Assembly: GCA_937902925.1 (NCBI GenBank)
Contig: CALFNN010000059.1
Coordinates: 42,665 to 106,664 of the forward strand
Source of the DNA: an uncultured Opitutaceae bacterium
GTDB lineage: Bacteria > Verrucomicrobiota > Verrucomicrobiia > Opitutales > Opitutaceae
Reading direction: 5' to 3'
DNA: 64,000 nt
Shown here: one piece after another, positions 20,281 through 28,390 of the stretch
Position numbering within the stretch: the first letter of the stretch is position 1
How the letters are laid out: each line of letters starts with the position of its first letter
The notes under the pieces: model-generated
The model's input: only the letters and a program-made list of their open reading frames with translations
The model's database searches: none
What the model was told of the DNA's origin: nothing
Translations under genes and position numbers: made by a program

Positions 20281-20640
20281 TCAGAGCCGGAGACTGCAGT
20301 GCGCCGTGAACAACGGGACACTCGCAGCGGGCGCCAGCACGGCGGCCAGATCGCCCCGCAAGGCGGGGGCGGCCGGGGCGGCGGAAACAAAAGCAAACAG
20401 GACGCGGGCCAACCGCGCGGCGGTGCGCGGCGCGGCCGCGCGCGAGACCTCGGCAACGCTCACGACCGTGGAAGCAGCGGGGCGAGCCGAAGCAGGCGGG
20501 GGGCATTCGGCCGGACTGCAGCAGTGATTGCCGCCGCAGCAACAATCCGCAGGCGCGGTCAGGACGGCCTCGAACGCGGGCAGCGCCGGCGCGAACGCGC
20601 AGGCGAGCACGAGAACGAAGACGTTGAGGCGGCGGAACAT
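20281..20640 (-). CDS. Small Cys-rich secreted protein in the metal cluster
   Basis: A 119-residue protein with an N-terminal signal-like segment (MFRRLNVFVLVLACAFAPA) followed by a dense cysteine patch CCCGGNHCCSPAEC at about 33-46. After that it is Ala/Pro-rich and featureless. No family is recognised. The Cys/His patch and its position 130 bp upstream of cusB suggest a periplasmic metal-binding or sensing role, but low-complexity composition makes the gene call itself less certain. The opposite strand also has open frames here. There is no conserved domain to fix the start; 20640 is taken because it begins the signal peptide. Confidence 0.55.
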   Translation of the reverse strand: MFRRLNVFVLVLACAFAPALPAFEAVLTAPADCCCGGNHCCSPAECPPPASARPAASTVVSVAEVSRAAAPRTAARLARVLFAFVSAAPAAPALRGDLAAVLAPAASVPLFTAHCSLRL

Positions 20641-20757
20641 GGCCCGACCATCGTCCCGGCGTGCGGTCGGCGCAAGGCGGTTTCCTAGGCGAACCCTGCG
20701 ATTTCGTGGGCGGATTTTGCGCGCCCGACGCGGCCGGCGCAGAGTTCGCGAGGCCGG

Positions 20758-21165
20758 TTACTTCGACGGAACTGGGGTCTTCGTCGCGGCGGTTTCCTCG
20801 GTCATCTGGAGGTATTTATCCGGATCCTTTTTGAAGCTGGGGACACATTCGGCGTCGTTGCAGAATCGGACGAGGCGATCCGGTTTGCCCGCGACGCGAT
20901 AGATATATTCCGGAACGTTCGAACTGGCGGTGGCTTCGATCTTGTCATCGCACACCGGGCAACGATCGAGCGGGTAGGCCACGCGGGCCTTGGTCAGCCA
21001 TGTGGCGTCGGTCTTCGCATCGACCGGGACGAGGACGCCGGCCGGCGCGTGGGCCGGGGCCTGGTTTTGGGCCGGGCCTGCGTGGGCCGAGAGCGCCAAA
21101 GTGGCGAGCAGCAGGCCCACGAAGAACGCGAGCGGGAGCGAAGGAGAGGAGAGCCGTTGGTTCAC
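20758..21165 (-). CDS. Secreted four-Cys protein, TRASH/YHS-like
   Basis: A 135-residue exported protein. The signal peptide runs to about SAHA (residue 28), followed by an Ala/Pro/Gln linker. The conserved-looking domain begins at YPLDRCPVCDDKIEA (Cys69, Cys72) and continues to VRFCNDAECVPSFKKDPDKYL (Cys102, Cys107). A C-x2-C followed by a C-x4-C and a terminal F--DP-KYL is the layout of TRASH/YHS-type metal-binding domains found in copper and mercury proteins. It lies 27 nt downstream of the PepSY protein gene, so it is probably in the same operon. Metal binding is inferred. Confidence 0.72.
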   Translation of the reverse strand: MNQRLSSPSLPLAFFVGLLLATLALSAHAGPAQNQAPAHAPAGVLVPVDAKTDATWLTKARVAYPLDRCPVCDDKIEATASSNVPEYIYRVAGKPDRLVRFCNDAECVPSFKKDPDKYLQMTEETAATKTPVPSK

Positions 21166-21192
21166 GGGAAGGCGGAGACAGAGTTAAGTCGT

Positions 21193-22635
21193 TCAGGACG
21201 GGGCGCTGGTGGCAGCCTTGAGCCAGGGCAGGCGGCGGGAAAGCACGAAGTCGAAGGCGAGCAACAGCACGAGGGTCGCGGCGAGAAGCGGGAGCAGGGC
21301 GGCCAGTGCGAGGGTGCCGAGAAAGACCGGCCGTGGCAACGGCGTGCGGGGCGACCCTGCGGCGAATCGTTCCGCCGGGCGCCGCTGCCACCACATCGCG
21401 AGCCCGCTTGCGGCGAGGAGCAGCACGCCAAGCGCGGCGAGAGTGCCGAGGATCTGATTGGCGAGGCCGAAGAGCTGGCCCTCGTGCATGATGATGCCCC
21501 ACGTAAAAAATTTCGCGAGATAGCCGAAGGCCGGGTAGCGGACGTCGGCAAGGACTTTGCCGGAATAGCGATCGAGGTAGAGATAGGTGCGGTTGAACGG
21601 CTGGTTGCGATCGCTCAGGACGCCCGTGACCCCGGTCGGTCCGTCGGGCATCGTGATCGCATACGGGTGCGGCACGTGCCGGCTTTCCGCGATCGCGACG
21701 ACGCGATCGAGGGAAACGGATGGCGGCAGTGCGGCATCGGACACGGGGCGCTGCTCCGCGGTCTGGCGGAGCGCATCCCGACGATGACCGGCGTGCGGAT
21801 CGTCGGCGGGCGCGGACGCGAGGCGATCGATTTTCTCGGCCAGCCCGGCGCGCAACGGCGGCGCCCAGCCGACCAGTTCGGAATGGTGCACGGCGGCGTT
21901 GGACGCGCGCGGTGTGCCCTGGCCGATCGCGGCGGAGAGCGTGCGATACCAGCCACCGGCGGCCTTGGTCCACAGGAGTCCGGTCGAAAGCATGAAGAGG
22001 GTCGCGGCCGAAAACCACACCGCCGGCACTGCGTGCAAATCGCGCCAGAACGTGCGGCCTTTAGCGCGCAGGCGCGGCAGGAGGAAACCCCACACCATGA
22101 ACTGCGGGCGCGGCCACCAGAGATAAAGGCCCGTGAGGAAGAGCACCAGCGCCCAGCTCGCGACGAGTTCGACGACCAACTGGCCGGCGGTCCCGCTGAG
22201 CAGCGTGCCGTGCAGATCGTGCAGGGTGGTCATCAGGCGCTGCGATTCGCGCCGCTCGCCGGCGACGGCGCCCGAGTGCGGGTTGACGAAGACGGAAACA
22301 ACGTCGCCGTCTGGCAGCGCGAGGACGGTTTCGCTTGTGCGGTCGGCCGCGAAAGCCGGTGCAAACGAAATCGCGGTGGCATCCGGGTGCGTCGCGGTCG
22401 CGGCAGCGAACTGGGCGTCGGCGGAGACCATGCCGGTCGCGGGTGCGACCGTGAGCAGAGCGCGGTAGCGCCACGCCTCGTATTGCGGCTTCCAAAGGTA
22501 GAGCGAGCCGGTAATCGCGAGGAAAATCACGAACGGGGCGACGACGATGCCGGCGTAAAAATGCCACCGCCAGACAGCGCGATAAAGCGCGCCGGGTTCG
22601 ACGGAGGGCGCGGTGTTCCCGGCGACGGAAGGCAT
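21193..22635 (-). CDS. PepSY-associated transmembrane protein
   Basis: Inner-membrane protein of 480 residues with the PepSY_TM layout. The first helix is WRWHFYAGIVVAPFVIFLAITGSLYLW at about 23-50 with the typical HFYAG start, split here for length. A periplasmic PepSY domain follows (residues about 75-140), then helices around 155-190 and 210-240, a second PepSY-like loop, and a final helix pair near 385-480. HDLHGTLL and GIIMHEGQLFGLANQ carry the conserved His residues. Such proteins occur beside TonB receptors and are thought to reduce or release metal chelates after uptake. It starts 1 nt after the receptor stop, so the two are tightly coupled. Confidence 0.85.
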   Translation of the reverse strand: MPSVAGNTAPSVEPGALYRAVWRWHFYAGIVVAPFVIFLAITGSLYLWKPQYEAWRYRALLTVAPATGMVSADAQFAAATATHPDATAISFAPAFAADRTSETVLALPDGDVVSVFVNPHSGAVAGERRESQRLMTTLHDLHGTLLSGTAGQLVVELVASWALVLFLTGLYLWWPRPQFMVWGFLLPRLRAKGRTFWRDLHAVPAVWFSAATLFMLSTGLLWTKAAGGWYRTLSAAIGQGTPRASNAAVHHSELVGWAPPLRAGLAEKIDRLASAPADDPHAGHRRDALRQTAEQRPVSDAALPPSVSLDRVVAIAESRHVPHPYAITMPDGPTGVTGVLSDRNQPFNRTYLYLDRYSGKVLADVRYPAFGYLAKFFTWGIIMHEGQLFGLANQILGTLAALGVLLLAASGLAMWWQRRPAERFAAGSPRTPLPRPVFLGTLALAALLPLLAATLVLLLAFDFVLSRRLPWLKAATSAPS

Positions 22636-22636
22636 C

Positions 22637-24961
22637 TCAATATCTCCAGTTCATCTCGCCGAAGAACGTCCGCTCCTCCATGGGATGGAAGACATGGTAG
22701 CGGAAGTCGTCGAGGTTGTCGCACCCGAGCGAAGCGGTGAGACCGCTCCGGATGGTCCACGTGGCCTTGACGTCGATGACGTGATAATCGTCGACACCGC
22801 CGTAACCGCCCTTCGGGTCGGAGTTGTCGAGCGTGTTGAACTGGTGGCTTGCGGTGCGGAGCTGGGCGTTGAGGGCGAGCGACGGCAGCGGGCGCCAGGT
22901 GAGGCCGGCGCGGGTCTGCCAGTAAGGCAGCCGGGGGATCTGCTTGCCCTCACTGGCGGGCAGCTCGGCGTTGCGGACGATTTTGGCGTCGGTGTAGGAA
23001 ACCGCGGCGTAGGCGTCGAGCGAATCGGACAGGAATTTTTTCCGGGTGAACGCGAACTCGGCGCCGCGCGCGCGCGTGAGATCGATGTTCTGCGTGCCGC
23101 TGAACGACGTGCCATCGGCCCGCACGAAGCTTTGGGAGGCGAGCGCACGGTGCACGTCCTCCTGAAAAAGGCTGACGCGGCCAGTGCCGCCCGGGAGGTC
23201 GCGCTCGAGGGTGAGATCGGCGTCGAGCGCGCGCTCGGGTCGCAGCGTGGGATCGTTGTTGGTAACCGAACCGTTGGCGCTGATGGAGCCCTGGAAAAGT
23301 TCGCCGACGGTCGGGAAGCGATAGGCTTCGGCGAGCGAGAGCCGGGCGGTCCATGCGGACGGCAGCCGCCATGCGAGCGCTAGCTTCGGCGAGAACGCGG
23401 ACTTGGTGCGTTCGGGGTAGTCGAGGCGCGAGCGCGTGCCGTCCGCAAGATCGCGCTCACGATAGCCGGTGTCGGCGCGCCACGTTTCCCAGCGCAGGCC
23501 GGGGGTGAGCGACCAACCGTCGCCGAGCGACCACACGTCCTGGACGAAGAGCGCGCGGGTCCGCGTGGCGCCACCGTTGCCGTTGGTGAGCGAGGTGCGC
23601 GAGTCGTGGTCGAGCCAGTCGGCGAGCGAGAACTGGTTTTGCGCGGTGAAGAACTTGTCGAAGTGCGCGCCGAACGTCAGGGCATGGCCGGCGCCGGTGG
23701 CGGAGCGCCAGCCGAGTTTCGCATCGAAATTCTGCCAGCCCGTCCGGCCGATGATCGTCGCCTGGCCCGGGCCGCCGGCGAGCGCGGCGGGCACGTCGGT
23801 GGCGGAGGCATAGGTTTTGTCGCGCAGCGTATCGTAGAGATTGCCGTTGATCACGAGCTGAAGGCCGTCGGCCGGCTCGTGGGAAAAGGTGAACGTGTTG
23901 ACCAGGTCGGCCTCGGTGCGATGCGAGAGCGCCATGACCGTGCTCGAAGGAATCGTGAACGTGCGGCCGTCAAACTCGACGCGCCCGCTCCACACGGGCG
24001 CCCCGGCGGCGTCGCGCAAGTAGGTTTCGGGGGCATCGCGGTTTTCGAGGTTGGTCCAATAGGTGGCGGAGTAGCGCACATGCGTGTCGGGCGAGAAGTC
24101 GTAGCCGAGCTTGGCGCGAAAGAGGTCGTGCACCGCGTGGGTGGGCCCCTCGGCGCCGAAGACGAGGCGGCGGTTGAGCGCAAAATCGTCGTCGGCGATT
24201 CCGCCGGTCACCGCCTTCGCGCCCGCGCCGCCCGCGGCGGACTGCGAGTAGTTCAGCGTCGCGAACTGCGTGGTCGCGCTGACGTTGTCGAGGTGGTTGT
24301 AGAAACCCGCATAGCTCCAGGCGCCTTGCTTGTCGCCCAGCGAGAGATAGGCGCTGCGGCCGCGCAGGTGCTCGTCGGTGCCGTATTCGCGGAAGTTGTG
24401 GTAGAAATACTGGCCCTTGGCATCGGCGGTGAACCGGTCGGGCATCCGGGTGGTGATAAGCACGGTGCCGCCGATGGAATTGCCGGGGTAGAGCGCGGAA
24501 AACGGGCCGTAGATCACGGCAACCTTTTCCAACTCCTCCGGCGCAACGAGAAACCAGCGCGGCGAGTTGCCGAAACCGGTGCCGAGAAAATTCGAGAGCA
24601 GCTCGCCGTCGGCATAGACGAGCGTGCGACCGGGCTGACGGTTCGTGGTGCCGCGAATGCTCATCAGGGCGTTCTTGTCGCCGATGAAGCGCTCGCGGAT
24701 GAAGACGTTGGGAAAATTCCGCAGCGCGCTCACCGTCGAGGTGAGGTTGAGCGCGCGGAGATCGTCCGCGAGAATCTGTTGCGTGACGGCGGGCGCCTTG
24801 CGGTCGAGGGTGGAGGGACTGGTCTCGACGATATAGTCGTCAAGAGTCTGGGCGGGCTCGGCGGCAGGGTTCGGCGGGGCGGCGATAGGAGTCGACTGCG
24901 CGCGGAGCGCGGTCGGGAGGAGAAAGGCGAATGCAAGAACGGGAAATGGTTTCATGGGCAT
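22637..24961 (-). CDS. TonB-dependent receptor paired with a PepSY protein
   Basis: Outer-membrane receptor of up to 774 residues. Two nearby starts exist, ATG 24961 and ATG 24955; the second gives MKPFPVLAFAFLLPTALRA and may be the real one. After the signal peptide and spacer come a TonB-box-like LDDYIVETSP and a plug with TLVYADGELLSNFLGTG and VAVIYGPFSALYPGNSIGG. The barrel ends FFGEMNWRY with a C-terminal aromatic. Coupling to a PepSY membrane protein is the arrangement known for siderophore or copper-chelate uptake. Its place in a Cu-type efflux cluster favours a metal substrate, which remains inferred. Confidence 0.9.
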   Translation of the reverse strand: MPMKPFPVLAFAFLLPTALRAQSTPIAAPPNPAAEPAQTLDDYIVETSPSTLDRKAPAVTQQILADDLRALNLTSTVSALRNFPNVFIRERFIGDKNALMSIRGTTNRQPGRTLVYADGELLSNFLGTGFGNSPRWFLVAPEELEKVAVIYGPFSALYPGNSIGGTVLITTRMPDRFTADAKGQYFYHNFREYGTDEHLRGRSAYLSLGDKQGAWSYAGFYNHLDNVSATTQFATLNYSQSAAGGAGAKAVTGGIADDDFALNRRLVFGAEGPTHAVHDLFRAKLGYDFSPDTHVRYSATYWTNLENRDAPETYLRDAAGAPVWSGRVEFDGRTFTIPSSTVMALSHRTEADLVNTFTFSHEPADGLQLVINGNLYDTLRDKTYASATDVPAALAGGPGQATIIGRTGWQNFDAKLGWRSATGAGHALTFGAHFDKFFTAQNQFSLADWLDHDSRTSLTNGNGGATRTRALFVQDVWSLGDGWSLTPGLRWETWRADTGYRERDLADGTRSRLDYPERTKSAFSPKLALAWRLPSAWTARLSLAEAYRFPTVGELFQGSISANGSVTNNDPTLRPERALDADLTLERDLPGGTGRVSLFQEDVHRALASQSFVRADGTSFSGTQNIDLTRARGAEFAFTRKKFLSDSLDAYAAVSYTDAKIVRNAELPASEGKQIPRLPYWQTRAGLTWRPLPSLALNAQLRTASHQFNTLDNSDPKGGYGGVDDYHVIDVKATWTIRSGLTASLGCDNLDDFRYHVFHPMEERTFFGEMNWRY

Positions 24962-25119
24962 GGGACCGGTGGGATCGGTGGTTGCGCGTGCGGGCCGGCG
25001 GAATGACGCCGGCCAGGCGAATACGGCAAAAACCGCGCGCTGCGGCGGAGCGAAAAGCGTCCTGCGACCGCAAGGCGGTGCAGACGCGGCGCGCGAAAAT
25101 CAGCGCGACGGCGAGGAGT

Positions 25120-25515
25120 TCAGGCGAGGGCGCGCGGCGGCGGACTCGGCGGGGCGGAGCGGTCGGCGCTCACCGGCGCGCACGGCGCCGGGGCGAGGCC
25201 CGCGCACAGCGGCGCGGGCGAAAGGAAGACGCGGGCGGCCGGGCCGCAGGCAAGGACGATCTTGGCGAGCGCCTTGCCCTCGGGCGCAGCGGGCGTGTCG
25301 GCGGTCTGCTGCTCGCGGGCGTTCGTCACGGCTTCGCAGATCGCGCAGCGGCCCTCGGGGCTGAAGGTGCGCTGCACGGCGGCGAGGAGCGGCATCGTGC
25401 GGGCGTTGTCGACGAACATCCGGCCCCACGCGAACGTCTGCACCAAATCCCACTGGCTACCCGTGGCGAAGAGCCACGCGACGAGCGTCAGGATGAGGGA
25501 AAGGCGGCGGCGCAC
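25120..25515 (-). CDS. Small exported protein of unknown function
   Basis: A 131-residue protein with an N-terminal hydrophobic segment (RRRLSLILTLVAWLFATGS). Next comes a region that looks conserved (WDLVQTFAWGRMFVDNARTM), then a Cys pair in GRCAICEAV. The C-terminal third is Pro/Ala/Ser-rich with two more Cys. I do not recognise a family, although similar short proteins occur next to TonB receptors and copper genes in this group of bacteria (recollection, not checked). It lies between two TonB receptor genes on the same strand, with gaps of 97 and 158 bp. A periplasmic or membrane-anchored accessory role is possible. Confidence 0.6.
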   Translation of the reverse strand: MRRRLSLILTLVAWLFATGSQWDLVQTFAWGRMFVDNARTMPLLAAVQRTFSPEGRCAICEAVTNAREQQTADTPAAPEGKALAKIVLACGPAARVFLSPAPLCAGLAPAPCAPVSADRSAPPSPPPRALA

Positions 25516-25612
25516 GCAGCGGACGAAAAGCGGGGCCGGCGAAGAAGCAAGTGCGATTGTTGGCGCACCGTCGCATCGGGTGGCCGCGTGTCCGCCAGCG
25601 CGCGCCGTGAGT

Positions 25613-27700
25613 TTAGAAGCGCCGCGTCACGTTCGCGCGCAGCGTGAGGGGTTCGGCGGGATGGAAGTGGATGTCGTTCACGCCACCGACGGGTTCGCCG
25701 GGCAGACGCGATGCGTAGTAGTAGGCAATGTCATAGTTCTTCCGGTCGAGGAGATTCAGGATGTCGACCGCCACGCCCCAACCCTTCGCGCGCCAACCGG
25801 CACGGAGGTTGAAAGTCAGGGACGAAGGCGCCCGAACCGAATCGTCCTCGATCAACGGCTGCGGTCCGAAGTAACGCAACCGCGCGCTGCCGAACCAGCC
25901 CTCCTCCCGGCCAGCCGTCACGCCCGCCGCCATCACAGTCGCGATCGAATTCGCGATGTGCGTGCCGCCGCCATCGTCGTCGCGGTAGCGCGCGTGCGTG
26001 AACGAAACATCCGCGTCGACTACGAGCCAAGGCGACGTGCGCCAAAAATTGGCAAACTCCACGCCGTAGCGCCGCGTGCGGCCGTTTGCTTCCGTGTCGC
26101 CCGCGTCGCCGGAAAACACCAGTTCCGAGTCGAGGTCGAGCGCCCATAGCGCCACCGAACTCACCAGTCCGGGCACCGCGGAGGTCCGCACGCCGAGTTC
26201 AGCCCCCCGCGAGCGCACCAGCGGCGTTACGCGGTCCACCGGAGTCACGCCGTCGGAGGGGTCGACGCGAATCGTCGTGCCGCGCGCATCGTTGCTGTGA
26301 AACCCGTCGCCGGCGTTGGCGTAGAACTCCATCTTGGCCCACGGCCCCAGCACAACGCCCACCTTGGGCGAAAAAATATCTGCCAGCCGGGTGCCTGAGT
26401 TCAGCGGGTCGTCGCTGTCCACTTTGAACCGGTAGCCGTCTGCCCGCAGCCCGGCTTCCGTGCGCAGCCAGTCGTTCCACCGCGTCTCGTTTTTCGCGAA
26501 CAGCCCCGCACTCGCCTCGTCGACGACGTCGTCGCGGATCGTCGAGAGCCGCACGCGTTGCGCGGTGTGGAACAGCCCGAGTTCGCCGACGAAATCCGCG
26601 CGGACCTGCAAGCCCACCGCCGTCTCGCTGCGCCCGCCCGCCCAGCGACCGGACCAATTGCGCGTCGCCGCGCCGCCCACGAGCCACCGCCGGTCCCGCT
26701 GGTTGAACTGGTCGCCGTTCACCGGGTCGTCGAGAAAATAGGTGAAATTCGAAAACAGGTTCAGCCGGTAATAGATCGCGTAGGCGCTTACCCGCGTCGT
26801 CGCATCGGCGCCGTTGACCGTGGCGTCGAACGAGACGCTGGCGCGATCGCTCTCGCCTCCGTCCGTCGGGTCGACGTCGCCGAACCGATCGAGCGCGCCC
26901 GACTCGACCGCGCGCAGCGGAATCTGGTCCGTCGAGCGCCACTTTGCGTGATAGGCCATGGCCGTCACACGGTAGTCGGCGCCCGATCCGGTCCAGTGAC
27001 GGCGGAGGAAGCCGTTGAAGCGGTTCGAGTCCTCGCTCAGTTTCCACGGACCGTCATCGTGGGTGAATTCGAGCGCCCCCGTCGTCTCACTGCCGCTATT
27101 GCGCTCGGTGCCGCCCGCGGCCAGCCGGGCAAAATCGTAGTCGCCCAGCGTCACGCTCGCGAAGCTCCGGGACAGGGTGTCGAACAGCCGGAAGCGCGCC
27201 GCCCCGGCCGCCGAGAAATCGCCGACATCCGCGAAGAACGGGCCCTTGTTGTAGTCCACCTGTTGCACCAGCTCGGGGATGACAAAATTGAGATCGGCGT
27301 AGCCCTGGCCGTGCGCGTGGGAGCGCAGGTTGACCGGCATGTCGTCCACGCCGATCGAAATATCGGTGCCGTGGTCGAGGTTGAAACCGCGCAGGAAATA
27401 CTGGTTGGCCTTGCCGTCGCCGGAATGCTGCGTGACTACCACGCCAGGGATGACCTCGAGCAGTTCGCCGCGGCGCAGGAACGGCCGCGCGTCGAGTTCC
27501 GCGGCGCCGACAATCCCCTGCGAGGCCGAGACCGCGGTGCCGATGAGGTCGCTATCGCGACCCTGGACAACGACGGGGGCGAGTTGCGTGGCCGCGCCGG
27601 TGACAGCGGTTTGGGCGTGCAGGATCGGGATGCGGACGAGGAGGAGGGCCCAAAGGGCGATGCACGCGAAAGTGCGGGGGGCTGGGGGAAACTTCGTCAT
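25613..27700 (-). CDS. TonB-dependent receptor, third in window
   Basis: Outer-membrane receptor of 695 residues. The ATG at 27700 gives a signal peptide ending ILHAQ; the longer frame upstream is unsupported. A TonB-box-like LAPVVVQGRDSDLIG precedes the plug, which contains QYFLRGFNLDHGTDISIGV and the His-bearing NLRSHAHGQGYADLNF. This latter signature belongs to a widespread receptor subfamily of unknown substrate. The barrel ends NVTRRF with terminal Phe. It is the most upstream gene of the minus-strand metal cluster, 107 bp downstream of the DUF1501 unit, and may have its own promoter there. Confidence 0.9.
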   Translation of the reverse strand: MTKFPPAPRTFACIALWALLLVRIPILHAQTAVTGAATQLAPVVVQGRDSDLIGTAVSASQGIVGAAELDARPFLRRGELLEVIPGVVVTQHSGDGKANQYFLRGFNLDHGTDISIGVDDMPVNLRSHAHGQGYADLNFVIPELVQQVDYNKGPFFADVGDFSAAGAARFRLFDTLSRSFASVTLGDYDFARLAAGGTERNSGSETTGALEFTHDDGPWKLSEDSNRFNGFLRRHWTGSGADYRVTAMAYHAKWRSTDQIPLRAVESGALDRFGDVDPTDGGESDRASVSFDATVNGADATTRVSAYAIYYRLNLFSNFTYFLDDPVNGDQFNQRDRRWLVGGAATRNWSGRWAGGRSETAVGLQVRADFVGELGLFHTAQRVRLSTIRDDVVDEASAGLFAKNETRWNDWLRTEAGLRADGYRFKVDSDDPLNSGTRLADIFSPKVGVVLGPWAKMEFYANAGDGFHSNDARGTTIRVDPSDGVTPVDRVTPLVRSRGAELGVRTSAVPGLVSSVALWALDLDSELVFSGDAGDTEANGRTRRYGVEFANFWRTSPWLVVDADVSFTHARYRDDDGGGTHIANSIATVMAAGVTAGREEGWFGSARLRYFGPQPLIEDDSVRAPSSLTFNLRAGWRAKGWGVAVDILNLLDRKNYDIAYYYASRLPGEPVGGVNDIHFHPAEPLTLRANVTRRF

Positions 27701-27807
27701 GCTGATGCAGGTGGGCCGGCGTGCAGGGGACGTGCCACGGCGGCGCAATGGGATGCAGGCGGCTGCCGAACGCAAAAGTTTTCGCGGCGCGAGCGGCTTG
27801 CCGTGGC

Positions 27808-28368
27808 CTACGGCGGCAGGACGACGTCGTCGGCGGTCCACATTTTCTTGTCGGGGCCGGCGGAGCGGATGGCCATCCGTGTGCCCGATTCGGCGTGAAA
27901 GAAGAACGGCGTGCCCCAGCGGTCGCAAAGTTCGTGTTGCGCGTTGATCGCTGCGTGGCCGGGGGGAATCAGCGCGAGGTGGAGTTGGTTGCGGCCGGTG
28001 AGCGTGGCGGTGATCTCGGCGTTGTCTCCGACCGGATTGCCGTCGTGGGGGAAGTTCGTGCGGAACGTCGTGAGAATGTCGCCGACCACGCGCAGGTCGG
28101 CGTGGATGTCGGTCGAGGGCGAGTTGAGGGTGTCGGCGAGATGGGAAACCTCGGCGGAGGCAGGGGGCGACGGTTTCGAATTTGGGTTTGACGTGGTCGA
28201 CGGGCTGGCGGCGGACAGTGCCTGCGACTCAGGCCGGTTGGGGACAACCGGCCCCACGTCGGAGCGGGGCCAGAAATACCACGCGAGGATCGCAAGGGCG
28301 ACGAGCGCGGTGAAAAAAGGGAGCGGGCGTTTCAAGAGAGGATGCGGGACGGCCCGCCCGGAGGTCAT
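27808..28368 (-). CDS. Membrane-anchored protein with pseudopilin-like C-terminus
   Basis: A 186-residue protein. Residues about 15-33 (PFFTALVALAILAWYFW) form one N-terminal membrane anchor, followed by a Ser/Pro-rich linker (about 45-70). The C-terminal part reads CDRWGTPFFFHAE...SAGPDKKMWTADDVV, which closely resembles the calcium-binding end of type II secretion major pseudopilins (GspG: DPWGNPY ... GADGK). A normal pseudopilin N-terminal prepilin peptidase site is absent. It is 22 nt after the DUF1501 gene and 14 nt separates that from DUF1800, so the three form one operon. A role in assembling or exporting the two upstream proteins is a guess. Confidence 0.72.
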   Translation of the reverse strand: MTSGRAVPHPLLKRPLPFFTALVALAILAWYFWPRSDVGPVVPNRPESQALSAASPSTTSNPNSKPSPPASAEVSHLADTLNSPSTDIHADLRVVGDILTTFRTNFPHDGNPVGDNAEITATLTGRNQLHLALIPPGHAAINAQHELCDRWGTPFFFHAESGTRMAIRSAGPDKKMWTADDVVLPP

Positions 28369-28390
28369 GGACCGCCGCTGCAGCGATGGG

